Below are positions 34,419 through 41,598 of a stretch of DNA of 64,000 nucleotides, piece by piece. The stretch comes from Pelagibacterium lacus (lineage in GTDB: Bacteria; Pseudomonadota; Alphaproteobacteria; Rhizobiales; Devosiaceae): contig NZ_QQNH01000001.1 of NCBI RefSeq assembly GCF_003345525.1, positions 62,001 to 126,000 of the forward strand. Reading direction: 5' to 3'. The stretch's first letter is position 1. Every line of letters starts with the position of its first letter. The notes under the pieces were generated by a model. It saw only the letters and a list, made by a program, of their open reading frames with translations, made no database searches and had not been told where the DNA came from. Both the position numbers and the translations under genes were made by a program.

Positions 34419-37400
34419 GGGAACTCTCCGAAAGCCATGAGCCCGGCGCCGAGCACCGGGCTCACCTGTTGCACGGTGAAGGTGAAGCCGGCCGCCGCCG
34501 CGCCGAAATCTTCGGTCTGCGCCGCCAGCTTATAGGTCCAGCCGGGGGTCGCGACCTCGACGCTGCGCCGCTCGGTGCCGCCGTCCATTATGCGCAGCCG
34601 ATAGCGTTCCGGGCTGACATCAAGCGCGATGTCGCCAAACGTCCATTCATTGCCGCCCACCCGGCCGCGCCGCACCCAGTTAAAGACGATATCCCCCGTG
34701 GCGCCGTCCTTCCGCGCCCTCGGATGGGCTGGAGCCAGCGGCAGGGCCGGGTCGCGGTCGAGGGTGACGGTGAGATCGATGCCCTCGGCGTCGCGCGGCC
34801 CCGCATAGGCCCTCAGCGCGCGCGTTTCTCCCAGATCGCCCTGCGGCACCGGCACCCTGATCGAAGCGGCCTCGGCCACCAGCACCGGCCGTCCCGCTTC
34901 CGCAAAGCCGGGCACCGTGCCGGCAAGCCCGCGCAGCAGCCCGGTCAGCCGGTAGCGGCGCGGTTCGAGCAGGTGCGCATCGGCAAAGCCGATCAGCTCC
35001 CAGCCCCGGTCCGTCTCCACCGCCAGCCGGTTGGCCCCGCCCAGCACGGCAAGCGGCTCCACGGAGGCGAGATGGCCGCCGAACAGGTCGACGACAATGG
35101 CTTGCTCCCGCGACCACAGACCCACCGGCCCCGGCGCCAGATCGGCGGCCAGCACGCCGAGCGTGCCGCGTGCCGCGATCTCGGCCATCTGGCTCCCGGT
35201 GCCGGGATCGCGCAAGCCGATCGGGCCGGGCCAGGGATCGGCGAAGGCGGCGGCGACCAGTTCGCTACCGCCCGCCTCTCCCGGCAGATGCGCGATGGCG
35301 AACACCGGCTGCACCGCGATGGCCGGTTGCGGCACGCTCCAACGGCGCTCCTGCGCCGGCAGCGCCACGGCCCCGCCCTCCGCATGCGCCGAGCCCGAAA
35401 GCCGCCGCGTCGCGCCGTCGCGCAGGGCATCGATGCGGAACGGCCCGCCCGCGATCCCGGCGATCGCCACCACATCTCCCGCTTCCAGCGCCAGCAATGA
35501 GGGCGGCAATGCAGTCTCCAGCGTGTCCCCGGCCTGCCGCAGCCGCCGCAGGGCGCTCTCCACGGCCAGCCGCGCATCCTCGGGCGCCAGCGCGAGGCCG
35601 ATCTCGCTCGTTGTGTGCCGCCGTCCGTCCGGGCTCACCACCAGCACCGAGGCGGTGCGGTAATCGAGGTCGCGGTCGAAATAGTTGAGCGTCAGCCGCC
35701 CGGCCATGTCCGCCGGATCGCCGCGCTTGCGCGACAGCACAGGCCCCTCGCCCCGCGCCAAAGCGTCGGGAGCGATCACCCGCGCATGGCGGGCATCGGG
35801 CACGATCCATTCCATCCCCGCCCCGCCATCGCGGGTCGCGAGCCCGACCATGTCGGCCAGGGGCTCGGTGAGGCTGCGCAGATCGGTCACCGCCTCGACG
35901 CCCAATCCGGCCACCAGCGGCGGCGCGGCGTCGATGCGCCCCACCGGCACGCCGTAATCCGCCGCCATGGCGGCGATGATCTCGTCGGGCGCCGCCGCGC
36001 CCAGCCGCCCGTTCAGCCAATGGCCGGTGGGGTAATTGGCCCCGTCCGACCAGATTTCTGTGAGGCCGGGAAAGGCCGGATAGGGCCGCGCGTCCCAGCA
36101 CCACAGATAGATGCGGTCCGGATCGAGCATCTTCCCGCCATAGTGCGGGGAGACCGGATTGTGCGCCCCCGCCTGCCGCCAGTACTGATGACAGGCCCGC
36201 AGCGTCTGGCGCTGCACCAACGCGTCGGGGGCGCCCGAGGAAAAGGGCGGGCGCGCATGTTCGGCGCTTTTGGGGTCGCCGAAGGCATTGGGACCGTTCG
36301 GTCCCTTGTCCACCGCGCCACAGCCCAGTTCGGTCAGCCAGATCGGCTTGGAGCGCGGCACCCAGGGAGTGGGCGCCGTCTGCCGCACGCCGCCGATCCG
36401 GTTGTGATGGGCCTGGCTCCACCAACTCACCAGGTCCTTATAGCGCCAGATCCAGTCCTCCCCATGCGCCCCGTCGGCAATCGGGGTCCGGTCCTGCGCC
36501 CGGCGCGCCTCCTCGTCGGCATAATACCAGTTGAACCCCTCGCCGCCGGCGATATTGGCCTTGAGGTATTCGAGATCATGGATCGAACGCGCCGTTTCGG
36601 CGTCCAGATGCCCGGCCCCGTCGCGCCAGTCGGCCAGCGGCATATAGGCGTCGATCGCCACCGCATCGATATTGCCATCGGCCCACAGGGGATCGAGATG
36701 GAAGATCTTGTCCCCCGTCCCTTCCGGCTGCAAGCCGGAATATTCCGACCAGTCCGCCGCATAGGTGATTTTGGTCCCCGCCCCGACAATGGCCCGCACC
36801 TCCCCCGCCAGCCCGCGCAGCGCGTCGACGAAGGGGAAGGTTTCCGGCCCCGACCGCACCCAGGTGAGGTGGCGCATCTCCGAGCCGATCAGCAGCGCGT
36901 CGACGCCCCCGGCCCGCCGCGCGAGATCGGCATAATGGAGGATCATCTCGCGATAGCCATTGGCCATAAAGCCCGCCACCTGTGTCGCGGCGGCCGGGGT
37001 GCCGTCCGGGCTTCCGGTCCTTCCCGGAGCCGGATGGCAGGTGATGCGCCCGCGCCAGGGATAGGCCGGCTGCCCCGCATGGCCGGTATAGGGATCGGGC
37101 AGCGCATTGCCGGCGGCGATATCCATCATCACGAAAGGGTAGAGCGTCACGGCGATGCCGCGCGCCTTGAGATCGGCGATGGCCGCCAGCACCGAAGCGT
37201 CCGAGGGCGTTCCGCCATAGGCCGGCGCGCCCTCCACCCGGCTGACGAGGCCGGCCGCCGCCCGCCCCCGCCCGGCCACCGCCCAGCTCGTGCCCTTGAT
37301 CTGCCGCCCCGCCGCCTCGACGCGCGGTTCGACCACGCAATGGCCGCAGCGCAGATCGGTGCCGAACCAGGCCACCACCAGCCCCACATGCCTCAGATTG

Positions 37401-38167
37401 GGGCACAGCGCCGCCAGCTCGCCGATCGAAAGGTCCCAATCCGAGCGCGACCCCTCCATATGGGTATTTTCCGCCTCGGTGCGCCCGCCGCCCAGCACCC
37501 GCACGCGCGGCGTCGGATCATAGCCGAATTCGGTCGCGCCGGGCACGACGCACACTCCGCTTATGGCCGGTTCGAGATCGCCCACCGGGCGGCACACCTC
37601 TACCGAGATATTGGGGATGCGGTTGCCGAAGCCGGAGAGGTCGAGCTGCTCGAACACCATGTAGCACAGGCCGCGATAGGCGGGCGCGTGCCCCTGCTTG
37701 GCGACGATCAGCCCGTCCGGCGCCTCGTGCCGCGTGCCGCGGTAGAAGCGGATGTTGAGCCCGTCGGTTTCCAAGAGCCGCCCATCGGCCCAGATGCGCC
37801 CCAGATGCGCGACCTCGCCCTCGCACAGCGCCACCGCGAAGCTCGCGGTGATGATCTCCTCGCGCGCCGTGTTCCCGAGCCCCTTGGACCCGGCGCTCTC
37901 GGCCGTCCGGCGTTCGAGCTGGCTGGCCCAGATGATGTTGCCCGCCAGCCGGCTCCAGCCATAGACCCTTGGGATCGGCCGGCCCTCATGCGAGCCGGTC
38001 AGCCGGATGTCGCTGCCCGTGGCCGCCCTGGGCTTTTCCCCGAACAGCGCGGAATCGACGGCGCTCCCCGCCAGTCCGCCCAGCGCCCGCCCCAGCGTCG
38101 CGCCCAGCGGGCCGCCCAATACGCCCCCGACCACCTGGCCGACCAGCGAAAGTGCAAGCGTTGCCAT
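34415..38167 (-). CDS. GTA g15: TIM-barrel baseplate/host-specificity protein
   Basis: A 1250-residue protein of the RcGTA gene 15 family. The front is Gly-rich and hydrophobic (VGQVVGGVLGGPLGATLGRALGG), then tail hub domains. A GTA TIM-barrel-like domain spans about residues 430-740 (ITYAADWSEYSGLQ, YMPLADWRDGAGHLD, ELGCGAVDKGPNGPNAFGDPKS). A phage tail domain (about 780-950) follows, with beta domains to the end. It closes the tail tip and probably binds capsule or wall glycans. The frame is fully open, in contrast to the broken head genes of the same locus. Confidence 0.93.
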   Translation of the reverse strand: MATLALSLVGQVVGGVLGGPLGATLGRALGGLAGSAVDSALFGEKPRAATGSDIRLTGSHEGRPIPRVYGWSRLAGNIIWASQLERRTAESAGSKGLGNTAREEIITASFAVALCEGEVAHLGRIWADGRLLETDGLNIRFYRGTRHEAPDGLIVAKQGHAPAYRGLCYMVFEQLDLSGFGNRIPNISVEVCRPVGDLEPAISGVCVVPGATEFGYDPTPRVRVLGGGRTEAENTHMEGSRSDWDLSIGELAALCPNLRHVGLVVAWFGTDLRCGHCVVEPRVEAAGRQIKGTSWAVAGRGRAAAGLVSRVEGAPAYGGTPSDASVLAAIADLKARGIAVTLYPFVMMDIAAGNALPDPYTGHAGQPAYPWRGRITCHPAPGRTGSPDGTPAAATQVAGFMANGYREMILHYADLARRAGGVDALLIGSEMRHLTWVRSGPETFPFVDALRGLAGEVRAIVGAGTKITYAADWSEYSGLQPEGTGDKIFHLDPLWADGNIDAVAIDAYMPLADWRDGAGHLDAETARSIHDLEYLKANIAGGEGFNWYYADEEARRAQDRTPIADGAHGEDWIWRYKDLVSWWSQAHHNRIGGVRQTAPTPWVPRSKPIWLTELGCGAVDKGPNGPNAFGDPKSAEHARPPFSSGAPDALVQRQTLRACHQYWRQAGAHNPVSPHYGGKMLDPDRIYLWCWDARPYPAFPGLTEIWSDGANYPTGHWLNGRLGAAAPDEIIAAMAADYGVPVGRIDAAPPLVAGLGVEAVTDLRSLTEPLADMVGLATRDGGAGMEWIVPDARHARVIAPDALARGEGPVLSRKRGDPADMAGRLTLNYFDRDLDYRTASVLVVSPDGRRHTTSEIGLALAPEDARLAVESALRRLRQAGDTLETALPPSLLALEAGDVVAIAGIAGGPFRIDALRDGATRRLSGSAHAEGGAVALPAQERRWSVPQPAIAVQPVFAIAHLPGEAGGSELVAAAFADPWPGPIGLRDPGTGSQMAEIAARGTLGVLAADLAPGPVGLWSREQAIVVDLFGGHLASVEPLAVLGGANRLAVETDRGWELIGFADAHLLEPRRYRLTGLLRGLAGTVPGFAEAGRPVLVAEAASIRVPVPQGDLGETRALRAYAGPRDAEGIDLTVTLDRDPALPLAPAHPRARKDGATGDIVFNWVRRGRVGGNEWTFGDIALDVSPERYRLRIMDGGTERRSVEVATPGWTYKLAAQTEDFGAAAAGFTFTVQQVSPVLGAGLMAFGEFP

Positions 38168-38183
38168 GAGATTTTCTATCCCT

Positions 38184-38600
38184 TCAAGGAAACCGGTAGA
38201 CGCCGGCGATCCGTTGCGCCCAGCTCTCGCCCAGCGCCATTTCCACCACGCCCAGATGCTCCTGCGCGTGGATGAAGCGATCCTTCGTCACCATGATGGC
38301 GCAATGGCGGGGCGGATGGTGCCGCATCAGCCGCAACAGGATCACGTCCCCCGCCTGCGGCTCCGGTCCCGCCGCGACCAGATGGCGCCGCGCCGCCGCT
38401 TCCAGCGCCGCCCCACCGGTCCCATGGCGCCAGTCGGCGGCATAGGGCGGGATCACCGCCACCTCGCGCCCATAAAGTTCCCGCCACACCCCGCGCAAAA
38501 GCCCCAGGCAATCGGCCCCGGCCCCCAGCGCCGCCGCCTGATGCCTATAGGGGGTGCCGATCCAGCGCCGGGCTTCGCGCACGATCCGTTCCGGGTTCAC
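38184..38600 (-). CDS. GTA g14: NlpC/P60 cell wall peptidase
   Basis: A 138-residue NlpC/P60 domain protein. The catalytic Cys lies in GAGADCLGLLRGVWRELYG and the His in MRHHPPRHCAIMV. In RcGTA the g14 product is a tail-tip peptidase that helps pierce the recipient's peptidoglycan. The GTG start overlaps the g13 stop by 4 bp, and g15 begins 16 bp after its stop. Confidence 0.92.
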   Translation of the reverse strand: MNPERIVREARRWIGTPYRHQAAALGAGADCLGLLRGVWRELYGREVAVIPPYAADWRHGTGGAALEAAARRHLVAAGPEPQAGDVILLRLMRHHPPRHCAIMVTKDRFIHAQEHLGVVEMALGESWAQRIAGVYRFP

Positions 38601-39475
38601 CGCACCACCCTCCCCCCGTCCAGCCGGTCGCCGGACTGGGGATAGCGCAGCACGAAATCATTGCCCGGAATGTGCGGAAAGCCCTGGAAATTGACGCCAT
38701 TGCCGAATTTTCGGCGGCAGGTGGAGAACTGCTTGTCGCAACCGGCAAGGACAGTCAGCGTATCGCCCGCCTTCACCCAGTCGCCCACCGGCCGCGCCAG
38801 CGTGAGCACCGGCCCCGCCTGCCCGAGAATGGCGTCGCGCAGCCCGGCCCGCCGCCCGCCGGTCCAGTGCACCATGCCATGGACGGACCAGCCGGGCGGA
38901 TGCGCGTCGAGCCCGCTCACCTCCACCGCCGATGGCCCCATGACCGCCACGACGCTCGCGGCGAGCCGATGGGCCGCGCCCTCCATATCGACCCCGCAGC
39001 GCCCGTCCCCCAGCCGCGCATCGCACAGATGCTGGTAGAGCCGCCCCTGCGGCACGTTCATGGCATGCTGGCCCGAGCGCAATTCGGCCCGAAAGATGCC
39101 GTCCTCGCGGGTGATCTCGCCCAGCGTATCGACCCGGATGCGGGCCCGCTCGTCGACCTGGCGCCAATTGACCCGCCAGCTCTCGATCCGCGCCCCGTCA
39201 TAGCGGCCCTGGACGATATCGTCCTCGGCGATCGCCTCGGAGCTGATTACCCCCAGCACCTCGCTGGTCTGGGTCTGCGCGCCCAGCTTGTCCGCCGTCT
39301 CCCCGCCCTCCAGCCCATGGGCCGGCGCGAAGACCCGGCCGTCAAAGGTGAGCGGGCGGTCGTGATCGGTGAAGCCCAGCGCCACCCCATCGCGGCGTTC
39401 CAGCCACCAGCACCAGGCGAGCGTCGTCGCCCCGCCGGCGACATGGGCGGCAAAGCCCGGATCGAACTGTTTCAT
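38597..39475 (-). CDS. GTA g13: DUF2163 tail hub protein
   Basis: A 292-residue protein with a DUF2163 domain and the C-terminal phage BR0599 domain. Two cysteine pairs are visible (HLCDARLGDGRCGV; GCDKQFSTCRRKFGN) and in the RcGTA hub bind an iron-sulfur cluster. The start is the ATG at 39475, overlapping the g12 stop by 4 bp. Open frame in the same phase further upstream is non-coding shadow. Confidence 0.92.
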   Translation of the reverse strand: MKQFDPGFAAHVAGGATTLAWCWWLERRDGVALGFTDHDRPLTFDGRVFAPAHGLEGGETADKLGAQTQTSEVLGVISSEAIAEDDIVQGRYDGARIESWRVNWRQVDERARIRVDTLGEITREDGIFRAELRSGQHAMNVPQGRLYQHLCDARLGDGRCGVDMEGAAHRLAASVVAVMGPSAVEVSGLDAHPPGWSVHGMVHWTGGRRAGLRDAILGQAGPVLTLARPVGDWVKAGDTLTVLAGCDKQFSTCRRKFGNGVNFQGFPHIPGNDFVLRYPQSGDRLDGGRVVR

Positions 39476-40104
39476 TCCCCGATCACCTCGATAAGCGGAA
39501 TATTGGGCACCACCGCCGCGTCGAACCCGGCCAGCTCGATCTCGAGCCGGTCGGTGTCGAACCGCACCGGCACGTCGAAGGCAAAGCCGGCCCGCACTAC
39601 CGCGCCCTCGGCCGGAGCCACCGCGAAGCTCACAAGGCCGGTCAGCCCGTCCACGGTGAAGGCCGCGCCGGGCTGCACCATGCCCCCTACGGAGATCGTC
39701 ACCGTCGCGGCCAGCGGCTTGGTGATCGGACGCAGATAGGGGTCGAACCCGGCGCCATAGCGCTTGGTCAATTGAAACTGCTTCTGCGCGCCGTCGCCCG
39801 TCCCGATCTGCTGGTCGGTGGCCATGGGCGCGCCGCCATCGCCGCGCGATGTCCAGTCCAGCCCGTCCCGCCACAGAAAGCCGTGGAACCGGCCCCGCCG
39901 CTCCTCGAAGAATTCGAGCACCTTCTGCATGTCGGCGCGCGATTTGATGCCATAGCCGGCATTGTAGCGGCGGCGCGCATGCGCCCAGCGCTGGTTGCGC
40001 TCCTCGCGCCCCGAGGCCAGTTGCACGATATCGGTCAGCCTTTGCGGTCCGCCCTGGGCGCCCAGCGCGATATCGAGCGGAAACCGCACCTGATGGAAGC
40101 CCAT
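39472..40104 (-). CDS. GTA g12: DUF2460 distal tail protein
   Basis: A 210-residue DUF2460 protein (FHQVRFPLDIALGAQGGP at the front; RRGRFHGFLWRDGLDW; the closing PLIEVIGE). In RcGTA it forms the distal tail ring below the tape measure. It starts at the ATG at 40104. Its only ribosome site (GGGGGAG) lies inside a perfect hairpin made of repeat-derived sequence, so translation may be poor. Everything expected upstream (g4-g11) is missing. Confidence 0.92.
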   Translation of the reverse strand: MGFHQVRFPLDIALGAQGGPQRLTDIVQLASGREERNQRWAHARRRYNAGYGIKSRADMQKVLEFFEERRGRFHGFLWRDGLDWTSRGDGGAPMATDQQIGTGDGAQKQFQLTKRYGAGFDPYLRPITKPLAATVTISVGGMVQPGAAFTVDGLTGLVSFAVAPAEGAVVRAGFAFDVPVRFDTDRLEIELAGFDAAVVPNIPLIEVIGE

Positions 40105-40105
40105 C

Positions 40106-40134
40106 GTCAGCTCCCCCGCTGAGGGGGCGCTGAC
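40106..40134 (-). promoter_or_regulatory. Hairpin that encloses the g12 ribosome-binding site
   Basis: GTCAGC and GCTGAC pair, then CCCCC with GGGGG, around a 5-nt loop, with one unpaired base on each arm. On the minus strand GGGGGAG, the only Shine-Dalgarno-like sequence for g12, is in the stem and the hairpin ends one base before the ATG. The right arm resembles the end of repeat family A. Confidence 0.6.
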
Positions 40135-40163
40135 TCTCAACAAGCACCCTCGCTCCCAACCCG

Positions 40164-40304
40164 CTCAGCGCCCCCTCATCCGCCCCTCCGGGGCACCTTC
40201 TCCCACCAGGGGAGAAGGAAAGCTCGCCGCCTGCCCCCCGGACTCCCTTCTCCCCTCGTGGGAGAAGGTGGATCGCGAAGCGAGACGGATGAGGGGGCGC
40301 TGAG
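40164..40304. repeat. Repeat family A copy that cuts the portal gene
   Basis: Starts CTCAGCGCCCCCTCATCCG and ends with its complement (CGGATGAGGGGGCGCTGAG), giving terminal inverted repeats of about 19 bp. Inside are two CCTTCTCCC/GGGAGAAGG hairpins. It lacks the middle CAATCGTGCC palindrome found in the longer copies. It marks the junction between the portal fragment and g12. Confidence 0.85.
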
Positions 40305-40686
40305 CTGGCCCGGCACACCATGGCCGCAGCCCCTCGAGATAGGCATTGCCGGCCAGGAGCAAATAGCTCACCAGGCTTTCGATCAGCGCGATGCCGTCCT
40401 GGCGCCGGTTGGGGCGCCGCAACAGGCTTAGCAGCGGATGATCGCTCAGCACCGCATCGCCATCGCGCACCTCCAGCGGCACGCGGGCCGCGTTTTCGGC
40501 CAGCATGCGCACGCAGCGATAGACCACCGGGTTGCGCGCGAACCCCTCATTGGCCAGCGTCGCGAACCCCTTCCTTGTGCCGCCGCCCAGCCCGAGCGGC
40601 GAGAACCTGAACAGCGTCTGCGTCGTGGCCTTGGTTTCCGGCACGCGCGCCGAACCACCCCGCAGGCGGTCGAGCCAGCTTGGCAT
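40165..40686 (-). pseudogene. GTA g3: truncated portal protein
   Basis: The first about 127 codons are portal-like (MPSWLDRLRGG, LANEGFARNPVVYRCVRMLAENAARVPLEV, LSDHPLLSLLRRPN, IESLVSYLLLAGNAYLEGL). At 40304 the frame runs into repeat family A, reads through it and stops at the outer end of the repeat (TGA, 40165-40167). A GTA portal is about 400 residues, so roughly two thirds is gone, including the DNA-channel part. The start has AAGGAAG before ATG. Upstream, an element shared with the g1 leader is present. Confidence 0.88.
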
Positions 40687-40731
40687 GTCAATCTTCCTTT
40701 GTGGGAGAATGTGAGGAACCGCCGCAGCCAT

Positions 40732-40777
40732 CCCATCCTGACTGCATCCTACCCCACCACCGTGACGCGGGGATAAG
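40732..40777 (-). promoter_or_regulatory. Element before the portal gene shared with the g1 leader
   Basis: 46 bp here match 43360-43405 at 35 positions by my count, in the same orientation, including an unbroken CCGTGACGCGGGGA core. Both copies stand 45-60 bp before a GTA gene start on the minus strand. It may be a promoter or activator site of the locus or the trace of an old duplication. Confidence 0.5.
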
Positions 40778-40782
40778 AAATG

Positions 40783-40805
40783 AAAAAAACCCGCCGGGGC
40801 GGGTT
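40783..40805 (-). terminator. Intrinsic terminator of hicAB
   Basis: On the minus strand AACCCGCC pairs with GGCGGGTT and is followed by a run of T (the A tract at 40783-40789 on the plus strand). It starts 3 bp past the hicB stop. This is the best intrinsic terminator in the window. Confidence 0.85.
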
Positions 40806-40808
40806 GTT

Positions 40809-41243
40809 TCAGGCTGTGTGCGGAAAGGGCACGTCGAATCGCAAGGGCTCGCCAAGCGCCTTGAAGGCGTCCTCGAGGGAATCGAGGCGCGAATTGTGAT
40901 CGAGGCGGAACAGCCGGTCGACATGCTCGCGTTTGCGATCCAGGGCGCGCATGAGATCGGCGCGGGTCCAACCCTTGGCGCGCAAAATCATATGAAGCGC
41001 CGATTTCAGGACCACCAGCGCCGGGATTTCGATGAACCAGCCGCTCCCTGCCCGGTCCGCCATGGGCGCCGGAACGTCTTCGTTTCGGGCAATGCGCGCC
41101 GCGATGGCTTCCTCGATGGCCGCCCGCGCGTGGCCATAGGCATCGTCCCGAGTCTGGCCAAATGTCGCCATTTCCGGAAATGCCGGAGCCGTCACCAGCC
41201 AGGTGTCGTTGTCATCGGCCTTGAGGACAATCTCATACCACAT
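40809..41243 (-). CDS. hicB: HicB-type antitoxin
   Basis: A 144-residue protein. The N-terminal HicB fold (YEIVLKADDNDTWLVTAPAFPEMATFGQTRDDAYGHARAAIEEAIAARI) is the degenerate RNase-H-like domain that binds the toxin. The C-terminal part (ILRAKGWTRADLMRALDRKREHVDRLFRLDH) is a helix-turn-helix that binds the operator. It starts 11 bp after the hicA stop and ends right at the intrinsic terminator. The pair interrupts the GTA locus between terminase and portal. Confidence 0.92.
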   Translation of the reverse strand: MWYEIVLKADDNDTWLVTAPAFPEMATFGQTRDDAYGHARAAIEEAIAARIARNEDVPAPMADRAGSGWFIEIPALVVLKSALHMILRAKGWTRADLMRALDRKREHVDRLFRLDHNSRLDSLEDAFKALGEPLRFDVPFPHTA

Positions 41244-41254
41244 GCTCTGTCTCG

Positions 41255-41443
41255 CTATTTCAGGCCCAGATCCTTCTTGATCTTGTTGACCAATCCGGTT
41301 CCGAGCTCCTTGTTTCCGCCATGCATCGGCAATTGGGATTTGAGGCCATTGCGGATGACGGTCAAATGGCCGCTGCCGCCGCGATGCGTCTCAAACTCGC
41401 AGCCCTGCCTGGCCAGCCAGCGCTTCAGTTCGCTCGCATTCAT
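41255..41443 (-). CDS. hicA: HicA-type mRNA interferase toxin
   Basis: A 62-residue toxin with the HicA double-stranded-RNA-binding fold. The catalytic His is H26 in HRGGSGHLTVIR, and the end is GTGLVNKIKKDLGL. HicA cleaves mRNA when not bound by HicB. I start it at the ATG at 41443 (MNASELKRW); there is no Shine-Dalgarno sequence, and the predicted transcription start coincides with the ATG, so the message may be leaderless. An open extension upstream covers the promoter and is not coding. Confidence 0.92.
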   Translation of the reverse strand: MNASELKRWLARQGCEFETHRGGSGHLTVIRNGLKSQLPMHGGNKELGTGLVNKIKKDLGLK

Positions 41444-41449
41444 GGCGCC

Positions 41450-41489
41450 ACAGTATTCCACACTTATGTGGAAGTCAACACAAGTGTGG
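41450..41489 (-). promoter_or_regulatory. hicAB promoter and inverted-repeat operator
   Basis: On the minus strand TTGACT (41473-41478) and TACTGT (41450-41455) are 17 bp apart, with the hicA ATG 6 bp past the -10. CCACACTT (41458-41465) and its complement AAGTGTGG (41482-41489) bracket the -35 box, as expected for a HicB operator that blocks RNA polymerase. Seen by eye. Confidence 0.65.
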
Positions 41490-41496
41490 ACATAGA

Positions 41497-41598
41497 GCGT
41501 TTTCAGCAAAAGTGGACACCACTTTTGCGGTTCGGAAACGCGGCAAACCAAAGACATAGAGCTTCCGTTCTGATTCAATCAGAACGGGAAATGCTCTA
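41497..41598. repeat. Two small palindromic elements of rhizobial type
   Basis: Unit 1 (41497-41541): GCGTTT...AAACGC ends around AAAAGTGG-ACA-CCACTTTT. Unit 2 (41557-41598): TAGAGC...GCTCTA ends around CGTTCTGATT-C-AATCAGAACG. Such GAGC-flanked short palindromes are scattered in rhizobial genomes. The TAG stop of the terminase gene is the last three bases of unit 2. Confidence 0.75.

Noticed and set aside
34415-39475. A programmed frameshift or toxin (polymorphic toxin, Tc-like) in the large 1250-aa gene
   Set aside because: Domain order, the neighbouring g12-g14 genes and length match the RcGTA g15 family; no toxin domain was seen at the C-terminus.
40165-40971. A longer form of the portal fragment starting near 40971
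   Set aside because: The extra N-terminal part is translated from the hicB region and the terminator. The portal family start is the ATG at 40686 with its own ribosome site.
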